Assembly: GCA_013396995.1 (NCBI GenBank)
Contig: VWZP01008548.1
Span: 930,001 to 994,000, forward strand
Direction: 5' to 3'
DNA length: 64,000 nucleotides
From: Dicaeum eximium
Taxonomy: Eukaryota; Chordata; Aves; Passeriformes; Dicaeidae
A program made the translations under genes and the position numbers. Positions 1-11,556 of this stretch are shown in pieces. Below the pieces are notes generated by a model. It was not told where the DNA came from. It saw only the letters and a list, made by a program, of their open reading frames with translations, and did not search any database. The first letter of the stretch is position 1; every line of letters starts with the position of its first letter.

Positions 1-280
1 AGGGTGACCACAGACAGTCCCATCCTCTCTTCTAGTTTCCTTACAAGAAGGCTCCAACATACTCAGTTTTTGGGATTTTTTAAGAAGGGTTTCTGTATCA
101 CTAGCAGTCAGCTGTTTTTGCAACTGTAGTAAAGGTATAAAATATATTCCTCTGCCTTTCTATGTCTTCGTCTGTGTCCCCAAACAACTATTTTAAACAG
201 TATTTAGAAATGGGAAGTTAAACATCTTATGCTGGGTATTTCAAGGGAGGGACCTCTTCAAAAGTATCTGGAAACATAAC
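1..280. other. Unique non-coding sequence
   Basis: AT-rich sequence with no long reading frame, repeat unit or RNA gene that I can see. It ends where the CR1 tail begins. Confidence 0.5.
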
Positions 281-365
281 ATCATAGAATCATTTAGGTT
301 GGAGGATTAGACCTCCAAGATTATTCACTTTAACCATGAACCTACCACTGCCAAGTCCAAATCTA
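281..365 (-). mobile_element. CR1 LINE 3'-end fragment (minus)
   Basis: The plus strand begins ATCATAGAATCATTTAGGTT and continues with GACCTCCAAGATTATT and CCTACCACTGCCAAGTCCA. This is the reverse complement of a CR1 3' end: the octamer-like tail comes first, then the conserved stretch just upstream of it. The copy is only about 85 bp, so it is a severely 5'-truncated, dead insertion. The similarity fades after about 365 and the true boundary could be near 420. CR1 moves by target-primed reverse transcription and normally leaves such short 3' pieces. Confidence 0.75.
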
Positions 366-770
366 ATAAGAAGCAGTTCAATCTGAGCATGTTACCACTC
401 CACTGTGGTGTGTCAGCCTGATAACCTAGGAGTGAACAGACTTTTGTGTTTTAGAATCCTTAAAGGAATATCTTCTATGGTAGGCGGTTATCAGAAGAAC
501 CATGACAAATTTTAGACTTCTACAGTGAATAAACCTATGTTTGAACAAAGAGGTCTAGAGTTTCTCTAACGACAAAAGCATTTGCATTGCAGAGTAAATT
601 TCATCCCAACATTCTCTTAATGACTGATTAAATAAAAAAAAAATTGTCCCCTTTGCTCAGGTGAGTGTGTAGCTGCATACTAACACACGTAATTCTTAGT
701 GTGCTGGTACAGTTTGTGCACACTACTTTCCCATCCCGTAGAAGGCACATGGTTTCATAGTTGGTTTTTT
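366..770. other. Unique non-coding sequence
   Basis: Nothing recognisable. The first 60 bp may still be decayed CR1. A 9-nt A run lies near 635. Confidence 0.45.
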
Positions 771-823
771 TGTTTGTTTGGGGGGTGGTGGTGGTGGTAT
801 TGTTTGTTTGTTTGTTTGTTTGT
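768..823. repeat. Compound G/T microsatellite: (TTTG)n and (GTG)n
   Basis: A short TTTG run, then G-rich GGTGGTGGTGGTGGT (about 784-798), then about six TTTG units at 801-823. One strand is almost purely G and T. This is a simple repeat with no coding content. Confidence 0.85.
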
Positions 824-2837
824 TTTATTTTGATGGAAATTCTTCAAGCTATAAACAACTCTGAAGACACTGTTCACATCTTGGTGTTCTTCTGATTATG
901 GAATATATCTCTGATTAGACTTCTGTCCTAATTATATTATGGGAATAGAAGTCCTTGAGGACCATCCAACAACAGAAGATGCCACAGAGTTAAAGTGCCT
1001 AAATTAATCAAAATTTTAATTAAATCCTAATGAGAAGGATTGGGTTATTTTTGGATGTAAAACTTAGAGTAACCCTTTAAGTCACTTGGAATAAATAACT
1101 CTTTAACATATAGGTGTTTTTTCTCTGAAGGGGGATAATTGTTTAGTGTAGCCCAACATGAAATTATTGCCATTTGGAGAAGTTTGCTTATGCTGGAGCT
1201 AGGCTCAGTGGGAACCTCCTGTAGCTGTGACAATGTTGACTTTTTTCTAATATTGACTAAAAAGATGATTAAAGATATTTTCAGCAAAGGGAAATTAAAA
1301 GAGCCTAGACATTACATTTTTCATAAATCAAAACTAATCATGCAATGCATTTCAATTAAAAATACAACAAATTTTCGAAACTTAAAGCTTCACTAGGCAG
1401 GAAGAGGGTATGTGGGTTCTTAAGGGATTTTTTGTTTGTTTCTTTGTTTTTATTCTATTTGATTTAATTGAGTATGGAACACCATGCTTCTGAATATATT
1501 TCTAATGTGATTGCATTTTTTTCCTAAATGTTTACTAAGTTGATCAATGGAAATACCAAATATTTATATGTTAATTTCCCTGATTATTTGTTTCATTGGC
1601 AAAACATTATTCAGATAGAGCTGGAAGTACAAGGTATTAATGAAATTACTATGGTTTATTTTTTTTTTAAGATTCCTGACACCTAGCTTTAACAGCTGCG
1701 ATGACTGCATCAGTAATGCACACGAATAATTGTTAACTGTCAAGAACACAATGTATTTCTAATCATATTCTATCAATGACATGTGTTTTACATTGTTAAA
1801 TCATTTTGCCTGAAAAACAGAGGCTCAGAATGGAATATAAAAAGCCCATTCTTTCAGTTTCTTTGCATTATTCATAAATGCAGTACCTTGTCAGCACTTA
1901 GAGTGTAATCAAAACATAAATGTTGTACGAATATTTTGTGTTCAAACTGCATGTAGGATGTTCCTAAGTTACACAATACATTGCATTGTCTTTTTTATAG
2001 TCAGTATAAAATTTTAACTATGTGTGTCATAAGTTCTGTAAAAGCAAGGCTGTCTACTGTTTCCTTTTTGTTCACTGTTTCAAAAGAATGAGTTGAAATT
2101 GAAAAAAAAAACATAAAAACCCTCAAGAAAACCAACAAGCTGTTTTTATCCTTTACCATTGAATCTAATTCACACTCATTATGCTGTTGCATGGTATAAC
2201 TTGATATAATTTTCAAACTAACTCTTTTGAGCACTGGTTTGAGTGTTTCAGAGATAAATAACATTATGAATAAATAAAAAACCCCACCATGACAATCGTT
2301 TTCTTGTGTAGTGAAGAAAAGGATAATGAAAAGCTACTTCTGTGTTCTAGCAGCTTGGAGTCTCTCACTATGTACTGAAAGCTGAAAAAAAGTAAATCTA
2401 GATTCCTGAGAAATTATAAAATAGCAAAGACAAACCAAAATTTAACATACTCTAATAAAAAAAAAGAGATAAAAAGGGATGCACTCATTTACAATTGAAG
2501 ATGTGAGAAGTTAAAAGTATTTTTATTGTCCTCTCAATGAACAGACTACAGAAAACTTTTCCTCCTATTATGCTAAATGTCTTTCTTGTTACCTTCTAAA
2601 ATTTTAGCAGTAATACATAAATAACACCTTGCTTTCAGGATTTTCTTTAATTTTGTTTAAGGACAGCTTAATACAATCAAATATAACTAGAAAACTTAGA
2701 AAAAAACCTCAATTTTAACTGAAGGTATAACAGAATACTGTTTTTTGGAAGAAACTTGGCCCTATGCATAAATTCAACAGGATGCAAAAATTTTTCTGAA
2801 TATTTTGCTTCATTGGATTATGAGAATCCATCTTTCT
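824..2837. other. Unique AT-rich non-coding sequence
   Basis: About 2 kb without a recognisable repeat or gene. Open frames of 60-87 codons occur on both strands, but they overlap antisense, show no motif and are of chance length. Several A or T runs of 8-10 nt are present. Confidence 0.5.
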
Positions 2838-3420
2838 CAAAGGGCCTCTTTATATATTGAAAAGTCCCCAGCACCTTCTCATTCTCAGGCTGAACAAGCA
2901 CAATTGTCTCAGCCTTTCTTCATAGAAGAGGTGATTCAGCCCTCAATTTTTTTTCTTTTTGGTCCTCTTCTGGACCTTCTCTAACAGGTCCATGTTTTTC
3001 CTTTGTCGGGAACCCCAAAGCTCAATGCAGTACTCCAGGTGGGGTCATAAGAGAATGGAGTAGAGGGACAGGATCACCTCCCTCAACCTGCTGGCCGTGC
3101 TTCTGTCTTTGTAACTCAAAATATAATTTTCTTTCCATTTGTCAAACCTATGTTTCTCCGATGCAGCAGCAAGAATATTGTGGGGGAGCTCCATCAAAGG
3201 TTCTGCAGAAATCTGGGTAGATGACATCCATAGCTCTTCCCTTTTCTACTGATATGTTAGAAGGACATTAGATGAGTCAGGCACAATTTGTACTAGGTGA
3301 AACCACGTTGGCTGTCTCTTATCACTTTTGTGTCTTCCACATGTTGTGACAGGTATTCCAGAGGGATCAGCTCCATTATCTTATGGGTCATGGAGGTGAG
3401 ATTAGCGTTGAAAGGCTGAA
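2838..3420 (-). mobile_element. CR1 LINE fragment with internal deletion (minus)
   Basis: Read on the plus strand this is reverse-complement CR1: CAGGCTGAACAAGCACAATT, the lineage-typical TCTGGACCTTCTCTAACAGG, then GCAGTACTCCAGGTGGGGTC and ATCACCTCCCTCAACCTGCT. From about 3105 the homology jumps to a region that lies several hundred bases further 5' in the full element: TTGTGGGGGAGCTCCATCAA, then GATGACATCCATAGCTCTTC, CCACGTTGGCTGTCTC and GGATCAGCTCCATTATCTTA. The intervening RT-coding part is missing, so this copy carries an internal deletion as well as truncation at both ends. The order of the two blocks on the minus strand fits one insertion rather than two. It is non-functional. Confidence 0.8.
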
Positions 3421-4467
3421 AGCCTCACCTCATATTGGTGAGGTGAGTGCCAGAGTGGTTTGTGAAAGTGCTCCGACCACTATAATAACAAAATCTGTTT
3501 GATATCAAGATCACCAATGCATTTTAAAGGAAAGAAGCTGGCTGTACTTCATCAGGTGCCTCTCTTCAGAGAAAGGCTAGACAGACTGTCTCCCAAGAAG
3601 TCACAGGTGCCTAACTTCCACCATTTCTATGCTTAGCCAGTGAAGAATAGTAGTCATCCAAGATAGCTGCTCCAGCTGATAAAAAGTTGCCATTGATTTT
3701 CCAAGATCTGATATCAGGAGACTTCAATCATCGCACTAAGGCAAGATGCCCAAAGTCTGTGCTTAACTGAGGTGTCTGGATTGTGGATCTCAGTCAAACA
3801 CAGTAAATATAAGTACTTACCTGAGTTACTTTTCCATATTTAACAATGAACTTCACAGTGTCCTCTACATAACCACTGGAGTATCCTAGCCATTCATAAG
3901 TCTGGGAAATATGGAAAAGCCACATCTCTAAGCTAGCACACAGAAGTCAGAAAAGATATGTCAAGACATCACAATTATTATTAGAAACATCTGGGTGTAT
4001 AATGGAATGAAGTGCTATTTATTTTAAAATGTTTAGCCATCCTGTAGCATGTTCATAGTATGTATTTGTATTTTTAAAATTATTTTATTTTTAGTTTTTT
4101 ATTTTCAGCTTTTTTTTTCTCTGTCTGCCATTGCTTGAATCTATATAATACCAAATTTGTTCATAGGCTGAATCTCCACAAAACTGGCTCCAGTATTCTG
4201 GGAGTTACTGTATCTTTGTAATCTTTCTACATGTCTTCTGCTCCGTATAAATGTAGCAGTACAAGTTTCCTATAACTCATCCTTGAAGTAGGAGTCAGAC
4301 TGTGCTTTTGCCATGTCTTTATGTACTGTGTGGTATATATCCATGTATATATTTTAAAATGTACATATACATGTACTGAAGCTGGCCAAAATCTGTTAAT
4401 TTTCAGAGAAATATCAACAATATTGGGGTTTTTGGTTTTCTTTTTTCTTTGTTGTTGTGAGGTGTGG
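3421..4467. other. Unique non-coding sequence; possible old repeat at about 3550-3820
   Basis: The block at about 3550-3820 has a higher GC content than its surroundings and phrases such as CAGGTGCCTAACTTCCACC that resemble degenerate dispersed repeats, but I cannot name a family. A 9-bp stem with a 6-nt loop lies at 3424-3447. The rest is AT-rich with no gene. Confidence 0.4.
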
Positions 4468-4498
<31 letters not shown>

Positions 4499-4545
4499 AT
4501 TGTTGTTGTTGTTGTTGTTGTTGTTTTGCTTTGTTTTGTTTTGTT
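4468..4545. repeat. (GTT)n microsatellite grading into (TTTTG)n
   Basis: About eighteen TTG/GTT units from 4468 to 4525, interrupted once by TTA near 4499, followed by TTTTG units to about 4545. In one frame this would read as a run of cysteines, an artefact of the trinucleotide repeat rather than a gene. Confidence 0.95.
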
Positions 4546-5440
4546 GGGTTTTTTAGGAGTTATGGAAACCATTTGAAAAATTCCACTTAGGCTATGAGTA
4601 TTCAGTCACAAAAATTGTGTTAAACCTTCTGTACTACTAACGACTAAGTGCTAAAGCCAGCATAAGAAATTCAAGCTAATACTACAGGGTCAATGTTTTT
4701 ATTAAGTGAAACACATGAGGCCTAGAGTTTCCATCTAACAGACTTAACTAGAAAATCTGTAGTAAGAGAAAGCCTGCAATGAAAAAAAAAGTGGATCTAG
4801 AATGGTTAAGCCATTTAAAATGAGAAAAGATGGATCTCAAACACACTGTAAAGACTTTAAAGTAGAACTAAAATTCCAATACACTTAATTATATGCAATT
4901 AAAATAGATTTCAACCCCCAAGGAACATGTGCTTTAAAACACTACTTACAGAGAAACAAAAAATGGTAATGGCTTCTAAATACTCCAGTGGTATCATTTA
5001 AAAACAATACAGTGAATTTATTAAATTTGATATGGAATATAAATATAATTAAATAGGAAAATGCTCATTTTGATTTGAGACCTTCTTTCAGAAGTCATGC
5101 CTTACTGATGCAAGGCAATTTTCTTTTTAGCATGTCTGCAGGAAAGGTATAAATGGATGTGATAGCAATGGCATCAGTTTCACTTACGTAGTTTCAAAAC
5201 CCATCAACACATTTAGTGTTAGCTAATCAAAGTAGGCTAATTGTTCCTACTCTGTTTGTTAGAAATTCATTAAGGAACAGGAAGAAAGAAACAAAGATGA
5301 ACAATATGTAAGATGGGTAGAAACAGATTCAAAATAATCCTGGCCCTAGTGGCACCCATTTTAAGAAACATATTGTCAGCTATGTCAGATTTGTCTCCTG
5401 TGTAGAACACAGGAATAATTTTGAAATCACAATGAATCAA
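4546..5440. other. Unique non-coding sequence
   Basis: AT-rich and repeat-free at the level I can see. No gene is supported. Confidence 0.5.
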
Positions 5441-5937
5441 CAGTCATAGAACAGTGTAGGTTTGAAGGGACCTCGAAAAATCACTTGGTTCAACTTTTGG
5501 TGAGAAAGAGATCCATGATGAGATTACCTAGAACATCATTCACTTGCACCTTGAAAAACTCCAGTTAAAGGCACTTTCCTATGTCTCCAAGAAGGTTCTT
5601 CTCCTGACTGATTCTTCTTACCTTAAAAAAACCCCACAATCATCAGGAGCAACTTTTACTCATTGTCCCTTGTCTTTGTGTGACTTATTAGGAAAAGAGT
5701 GCTTCCATCCTCTTTGTAGCTGCCCTCTAAGTACTGGAATATGGTGATAAGGTCCTCTTGAGCCTTTTCTTTTCCAGGGAGTAGAGACTTAACTCCCTCA
5801 GTTTTTCATCATAAGGCAGGTTTTCCAGTAATTTGATTATTTTGTGGCCTTCCTCTGAAGTCTCTGCAGTCTATCTGTGCCTTTTTTGAATTCTGGGGCC
5901 AGAACTGGCCATATCTGATATGTTAAGAGTGGAAGGA
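5441..5937 (-). mobile_element. CR1 LINE 3' portion, diverged (minus)
   Basis: The plus strand starts at the element's 3' end with CAGTCATAGAACAGTGTAGG and GAAGGGACCT, and runs through CATTGTCCCTTGTC, TGATAAGGTCCTCTTGAGCC, TTTTCCAGGGAGTAGAGA, CTCCCTCAGTTTTTCATCAT and TCTGGGGCCAGAACTGGCC. These blocks lie in the order expected for a reverse-complement CR1 3' segment covering the end of the RT reading frame and the 3' untranslated region. It differs more from the usual CR1 sequence than the other copies, so it is an older or different subfamily. The 67-codon open frame inside (5544-5747) runs antisense to the element and is not a gene. Confidence 0.78.
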
Positions 5938-8146
5938 AAGAATATAAAAATCAAAATAACCTGGAAATGTGGAGACTTTGTTTTGATAAAATTTTAAGAC
6001 TTACCTCTTGGTTTACTAATATACACAGTCAATGCTATTCCTGCCTACTGAACTATTCAACCTTACTTGCTATGCAAGAAGTTGTCAGTGTTATAGTGCA
6101 CCCTGAAGCAATGTCTTTACATCTAGAGAGTGACACAAAATAAAATGAAATGTTACACAGTTCAGCAGGATGAGCTGTAATTCTCTTGCAGTGTTTTAAA
6201 AACAGTGCAAATAAATGTTTGTGCGAGGAAATTGCTAACTAGCCATTGTTTGATCTGTGCTTGTACCTGTTCCTTAGCACTATTTGCATTTAATACAATC
6301 AAATAAATTTTATTCAGTTAAGTAGTTTGCCACCTTGTATTTAATATTTAATGATAAGGGTAAACAAATGCTTATATTTATCCTTCCCATCTATACATAG
6401 ATATGTAGATCTGTAAATTTACAGACACCCACATAGATATCTGAGACTATTCAGTTTCAAATATTGGTTTTCTTAAACTTCTAATGGTTGTGCACTTGAG
6501 TCTTTCATGAAGAAAATAGCTCTAATTAACTTTCAGAGTAAATAATTTAAACTACCCTAAATAATTTCCTTAATATTTTTGTAGTGGATTACTGAGGCTA
6601 CTTCATAAAGTTAGATAAATTACATTTACTTCTGTATGAGTTTAATTTGGTTTAAGCAATCCAATTTAAATCCACAGTTCTAGTTTGAATCTTTTTCCTT
6701 AGTCTCTCCATGTAGCCACATCTGAGAGCATAACTAGAGTAAATTGAGGAACCCTTTATGTATGGATTGGGATAACTGTGCTGGTTTTAATCCAAGGAAC
6801 ATAGGAAGTACCTAGCTATATTTTCTCTTTCAAAATATGAATAAATTTTTTCCAGTTGTATAGTCCATTACAATTTTGGTTTCATTCAGTTTCATTAAAA
6901 TTTTACACAAGAAAAGTATTATATATTCTAAATTTGTTTTACATTTGAAGTATAATGGTCAAAAAATGTTTTTAATTTTGAATATTTAAAATTATACTCA
7001 ACATTTCTACAGATCTGATACATTTAGCCATAGCATTCATAATGTGAGAGTTTCAAGTTTTGTCTATCACTAAATCCTACTACAACTTCATCAAAGATAA
7101 AAAAAGAAGAACCACATAAAAATGCTTCTCTATCAAGAAAAAGTTTAGTTTTCCTCAGTTACTTTAGTAAGTCCAGTTAGCCAGTGATGTTTGCATGTTT
7201 TGCATTCATATACATTACTGAAATTGATTATTATTTACACGTGTTGCCTAGACAGGATACTGTTCTAAAAATAGGCAAAGGAATTCAAGATGCTTCTGGT
7301 ACAGCATCTGTGACTGTCTGGGCTATAATAATAATAATTTTTGTAGATTTCCAGTTTCTGCCACCTGATTCAATTGTATTTTCTAAATAATTATTTGTCT
7401 ATCAAAATCCCCATGATACTAAATGTCCCAACCTTTCTTTGCTCTGCTCCCTGGGTGTGATATATATTTTGTGTAAGATTTTCCATTCTGGCCATTCTGC
7501 CCCTATATTGAGGGCTTGAACTTTTTTTAATTTTCAGCATTATTTGGCTGCCATTGATTATTATATCTGACCTCTAGCTGCCAATTGAGAAGGTGAAGCT
7601 CTCCTACAGCCTGTGCATCTGATTTACCAAATGTCATGAATGCCTTGGAAGCTCAAAAAATTTCATATGACAATAGATGAACATATTTGACCAGCTAAAT
7701 ATATCCCCTGGAAAAATCAGGTTATCCCAGCAATTGAGACAGAAATTTTAGAATGACACAGAAAACATATATGCTCATTTATGCTTATATTAGCTCAGAA
7801 ACTGCATATCCCCATTTCTGTTTATTGACTACAATATGAGATTTGGGGGGTGCTACCTGAGATTTAAACCTCTAACTTCAGTTGCTTAAGATTTTGTGTA
7901 TGAATTCTATTTCCACTTTCAAAATGAATGCTGAACTAATTTAGCTACTTCGAAATAGCATTCACAACAGACATTGAAATATACTAGGATATTCAGAATG
8001 CCAAAACACTATTCTCAAGGTGACATAGTTATTAACCCCAATTTGTCACACTGCTCACATTGTTTATAAGGCTTTACATTGTTAGCTTTTGTGTTCTTCT
8101 GTATTGTGACAAAAACCTGCAGAGAAAAAAACCCCAAATCACTACC
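5938..8146. other. Unique AT-rich non-coding sequence
   Basis: About 2.2 kb with no recognisable repeat or gene. A perfect 16-bp palindrome (TCTGTAAATTTACAGA) sits at 6410-6425. Open frames are under 70 codons and featureless. Confidence 0.5.
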
Positions 8147-8167
8147 AAAAAAAAAAAAAAAAAAAAA
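8147..8167. repeat. Poly-A tract, 21 nt
   Basis: An uninterrupted run of about 21 A, preceded by A-rich sequence with AAAAAAACCCC. It has no adjacent retrogene or SINE body that I can recognise, so I treat it as a homopolymer rather than a retrotransposon tail. Confidence 0.85.
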
Positions 8168-8906
8168 GGAAAGGCTCCAGGGAATGATGGTAGACTATCG
8201 AATAATAATCACAAGATCTTTCTGACTCTTCACAGACTTTTCTTTGTTGAGTTCACATACAAGTTATTTATGGTGGTATCATATGGTACCTTTTGGGTAG
8301 GAGTTATGTTGAGATTTGTGGCACAAAGCAATCAAATTCTTTAAGCTAGTTTTGCTACCTCTACAGGAGTGTTAGTGCAAAAGTAGAACTTCTCTGATGA
8401 AACAGAATATCTGACAGTATCCACCCAAGGGTGTTAAGAGAGCTGGCTGATATCATTTTGCAGCTGCTCTCCATAATCTTTGAGAAGTCATGGAGAAATC
8501 TCAGTTTTTTTATATTGGCCCTACTCTGATAACAGAAAAGTTGGAACTTAGGTATATGGAGCTTTCTTCTGGACACAGTAATAATACTGTGTTATTGACA
8601 CCAGGTGATCACTTTAAATGTTTAGCTTTTTTATTTTCCTATTTTTTTCCAGTATAAAAGCTATGAATGTCTACTTCAGCAAATATGTTTCAACCTTTAC
8701 ATATCTTCTACTTCTCATAGTCATTTATTACCATGACCAGCCTAACCCCATTTGTTTAACTGATTTTAGCTTTTCTGGCAGCAGTGGCATGTCTGGATGC
8801 AAGATCATGCAATATTATACCCACTTTTGCTTTCTTGAGATAAGCTTTGGTTTCATTAAGATTCTACTAGATAACTAATGTATCTCTGGCTTCCTTTTAT
8901 TGATTA
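8168..8906. other. Unique non-coding sequence
   Basis: No recognisable gene or repeat. An 86-codon plus frame at 8618-8878 has a hydrophobic start but no motif, and its length is within chance. Confidence 0.45.
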
Positions 8907-9228
8907 AATCTTGTGGCCTTTCTTGAAAAAGAGAGAGAGACTTTTTACAAGGACTTGTGGTAGTCAGATGAGGGGCGATGGTTTTACACAGGAAGATTTA
9001 AACTAGATATAAGGAAGAAATTCTTTATGAGGAGGGCAGTGAAACATTGGAATAGGGTGCCCAGAGGTGTAGATTCCCATTCTGTGAAGTGTTCAAGGCC
9101 AGGCTGGATGAAGCTTTAGGCATCCTGGTCTAGTGAAGAATGTCCCTGCCCATGGCAGGAGGGTTGGAACTAGATGATCTTTAAAGGTCCATTCTAACAC
9201 AAACCATTCTATGATTTTGTAATTCTAT
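8907..9228 (+). mobile_element. CR1 LINE 3' end (plus), with tail
   Basis: This copy lies in sense orientation. It contains GACTTTTTACAAGGACTTGT, GATGAGGGGCGATGGTTTTA, TAGATATAAGGAAGAAATTC, GTGCCCAGAGGTGTAGATTC, TCAAGGCCAGGCTGGATGA and TTGGAACTAGATGATCTTTA, and ends at the CR1 tail CATTCTATGATTTTGTAATT. The blocks encode the extreme C-terminus of ORF2 and the 3' untranslated end. It is 5'-truncated to about 320 bp, with no intact frame. The intact tail makes the 3' boundary precise to within a few bases; the 5' boundary is approximate. Confidence 0.88.
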
Positions 9229-9564
9229 ATTCTAAATATCTCCTGTCTTAAACATTTCAGAAAGCAACACTGCTCAGATTGTCTAATATAGGTTTTAATT
9301 TGTGTGAGTGTTTGTATCTGGACATACATATGTTAAACATGTTTAACATATGTATGTCCATATACATAGTTTTGTGGACTCAGTTATGAAGTCCTAGCAA
9401 TATCCTAGCAGTGTCCTACTCATTTGGATCAAGTTTTTAGTTTACATTTAATGTTTCTGTAGGAACTTATAAGAACTTCAATAACTGTGTATAGATGAGC
9501 AGAACAAGGTATTAGTGATATTTTAAAACACAAGACCAAATTCCTCTTCCTATTGTTAAAGGCA
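9229..9564. other. Unique sequence containing a perfect palindrome
   Basis: Short unique stretch between two CR1 fragments. Its notable element is the palindrome at 9313-9366, listed separately. Confidence 0.5.
9313..9366. repeat. 54-bp near-perfect palindrome without a spacer
   Basis: Positions 9319-9360 (42 bp) are exactly their own reverse complement, centred between 9339 and 9340 (AAACA/TGTTT). With one mismatched pair (9318/9361) the symmetry extends to 9313-9366. The half-site begins TGGACATACATATGTTAAAC. There is no loop, so a DNA hairpin would need to open a few central bases. Confidence 0.93.
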
Positions 9565-10152
9565 AAGAGTGGGGAATTGTGCTGTTTTAAGGGGGTGGCT
9601 GGACTGTGTGGAACTCTGCCTAGGGACAAGAGCTAGCCAGAGCTGGTGAGCAAGGATTAGAGGGAACTAACACATCATTATGGGTGTGTGCTGCAGACGA
9701 TCTGACAATGAAGAACAGGTAGATGAGGCCTTCTTGAGATGATGAAAGGGATATCTGCTGGAGGGAAAAACCAGCAGGATACTTATGACAAGTGCTTGAC
9801 ACAGGTGGTCAAGGAGCTAATGGGGGGAGTTATTCTGGACCTCATACTTACTAACAAGAGATGAGAGGGATGGAAGCTGCCTTGTCTGAAGCTACCATGA
9901 GCTTGTGTTTATAATCCTGAGAGGAGGGAGCAGGATCTCAGTCCTGAATTTCACAAAACCAGACTTTGACCTATTCATATATCTGTTTGGAAGAATCCCA
10001 AGGAATATGGTACTGAAAAAATGGGAGGTAGAAAAAAACTGGTTGCTTTTCCTGATCAAGAACAATCCATCCTGATGAGAAGCGACTCGAAGAAAGACAG
10101 CAGGATGTCTGGATGGGTGAACAAATACTAAGCTTATATGTAAAAAAGAAGC
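9565..10152 (+). mobile_element. CR1 LINE fragment from the 5' part of ORF2 (endonuclease to linker, plus)
   Basis: Unlike the other copies, this fragment comes from the upstream part of ORF2. It contains GGAACTCTGCCTAGGGACAA, GGTGAGCAAGGATTAG, GGATATCTGCTGGAGGGA (coding for DICWR, part of the apurinic-like endonuclease C-terminal region) and CTGGACCTCATACTTACTAA (LDLILTN). The linker block follows: CTGAGAGGAGGGAGCAGGAT, CAGACTTTGACCTATTCATA and TGGAAGAATCCCAAGGAATA. In-frame stops and small deletions (for example before the DICWR block) break the frame, so nothing functional is encoded. Because the 3' end is missing it cannot be the same insertion as the 3' end at 8907-9228. It is followed by A-rich sequence and then the TTTTTC microsatellite. 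The minus-strand frame across this region is an antisense shadow. Confidence 0.72.
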
Positions 10153-10238
10153 ATAAAAAAAAAAAACTTGGGTACAGATGACCAGACAGAAAAACAGACA
10201 GCCTCTTAGCAGCAGGAAGGCTGTTGAAACAGACATTC

Positions 10239-10408
10239 CTTTTCTTTTTCTTTTTCTTTTTTTCTTTTTCTTTTTCTTTTTTTCTTTTTCTTTTTCTTTT
10301 TCTTTTTCTTTTTCTTTTTCTTTTTCTTTTTCTTTTTCTTTTTCTTTTTCTTTTTCTTTTTCTTTTTCTTTTTCTTTTTCTTTTTCCTTTCCTTTTCCCT
10401 CTTCTCCT
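10239..10408. repeat. (TTTTTC)n hexanucleotide microsatellite
   Basis: About 27 units of TTTTTC, nearly perfect, with a few shortened or lengthened units at the left end (about 10,260-10,285) and CCTTTCC degeneration at the right end. The strand is purely pyrimidine for about 170 bp. The long phenylalanine/serine frames on the plus strand and the lysine/arginine frame on the minus strand are artefacts of the repeat. Confidence 0.97.
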
Positions 10409-11556
10409 TATAGTTGCATTTTTAACCATGTATTATTACATTATCCAGTCTTTCCAGAAATACACAGTACCATTTTCTTAAAAATTAAATTAATATAGAA
10501 AAAATGAGACAGAAATTAAAATCATAAAATGTGAATATGAGTTGTCAGATTTCATGCTGGAAAACACAGAATAAGGTCAACACAACTGCCAAAGTCTGGT
10601 AAGTTGCTGAGTTATTAAGAATGACAAATTGGTGACCATATTGCATTTTATTAGATATGTGACACCCAGTAGGAAACTCCTGCTCCACCACATGCAAAAT
10701 GAAACTGATATAATTGTATTGTTCTCTCTTGTGTTGAAAATCCCATCTATTAATCTTCAGCCAAATTCCACCCACCATGTAACATTTTTAACAAACTGTT
10801 CCTTTTTTTTTTTTTTTTTTCCCTGATTCTGGGGTACTAACAGGTTTAATGTATGTTGCCACTTTTAGAACTCTATTACTGAGGTCCTTGGGCAAAATTC
10901 TGCATTTCCAGTTCAACTATGATTCTAAAGTCAGGCTTTCAAGCAAATTCATTGAACTTGTGGGCAGAAATACGAATGTCTGCACAAAACAATAAAAGCC
11001 AAATGCAATGACAAAGGGTTGTTAAGAAGCATTTTTCTTTCTGAACTGTATCATGTTTCACTTGTTTGCTTTGCTTATCACAAGTAAAACATTAGGAATT
11101 GCATATTGCATAAAAATATGTTTAAATACAACAAATGTGATAATGAATACTCAGTCTGGGGGAACTGTTGAAGAGAGAGTTTTCTTCACATAAAAATCTT
11201 TGTTTGAGTCAAATTCTGGTCCCACCAGCTTTATTAATTTTTTGGTTTTTGTATTGACTTATTAATTTATAGTATTTGTATTGACTATTAGATGACACTG
11301 TAGACCATAGTAATTAACAGTGTCTTAAAACAATTGCATAGCTTTTGTAGAAAAAAAAAATTCAAATTAGTTCAAGCTAAATTATTAATATATCTTTATT
11401 AGATACTTATGTCTCATTTCCCTTTCAGTTCTTAGAAATACTGCTGACTGGCAGTACTCCTGGCTTGTTTTGTTTTGTTTTTTGCTTTTCTTATTTTCCT
11501 TCTCCTTCCCCTTATTAATTTTCTATTTTAATTTTAATTTATACTTTGGTTTTTTA
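10409..11556. other. Unique non-coding sequence with an 18-nt poly-T
   Basis: No gene or dispersed repeat is recognised. A T18 run lies at 10,803-10,820. The 3' end becomes T/C-rich as it approaches the TTCC microsatellite. Confidence 0.5.

Noticed and set aside
4321..4590. Cysteine-rich small protein frame
   Set aside because: The cysteines come from reading the GTT/TGT microsatellite in one frame.
8147..8167. Poly-A tail of a processed pseudogene
   Set aside because: The sequence upstream has no exon-like coding remnant and no target-site duplication was visible.
9971..10498. Long KR-rich (minus) and FS-rich (plus) frames
   Set aside because: Translations of the TTTTTC microsatellite and antisense of a CR1 fragment.
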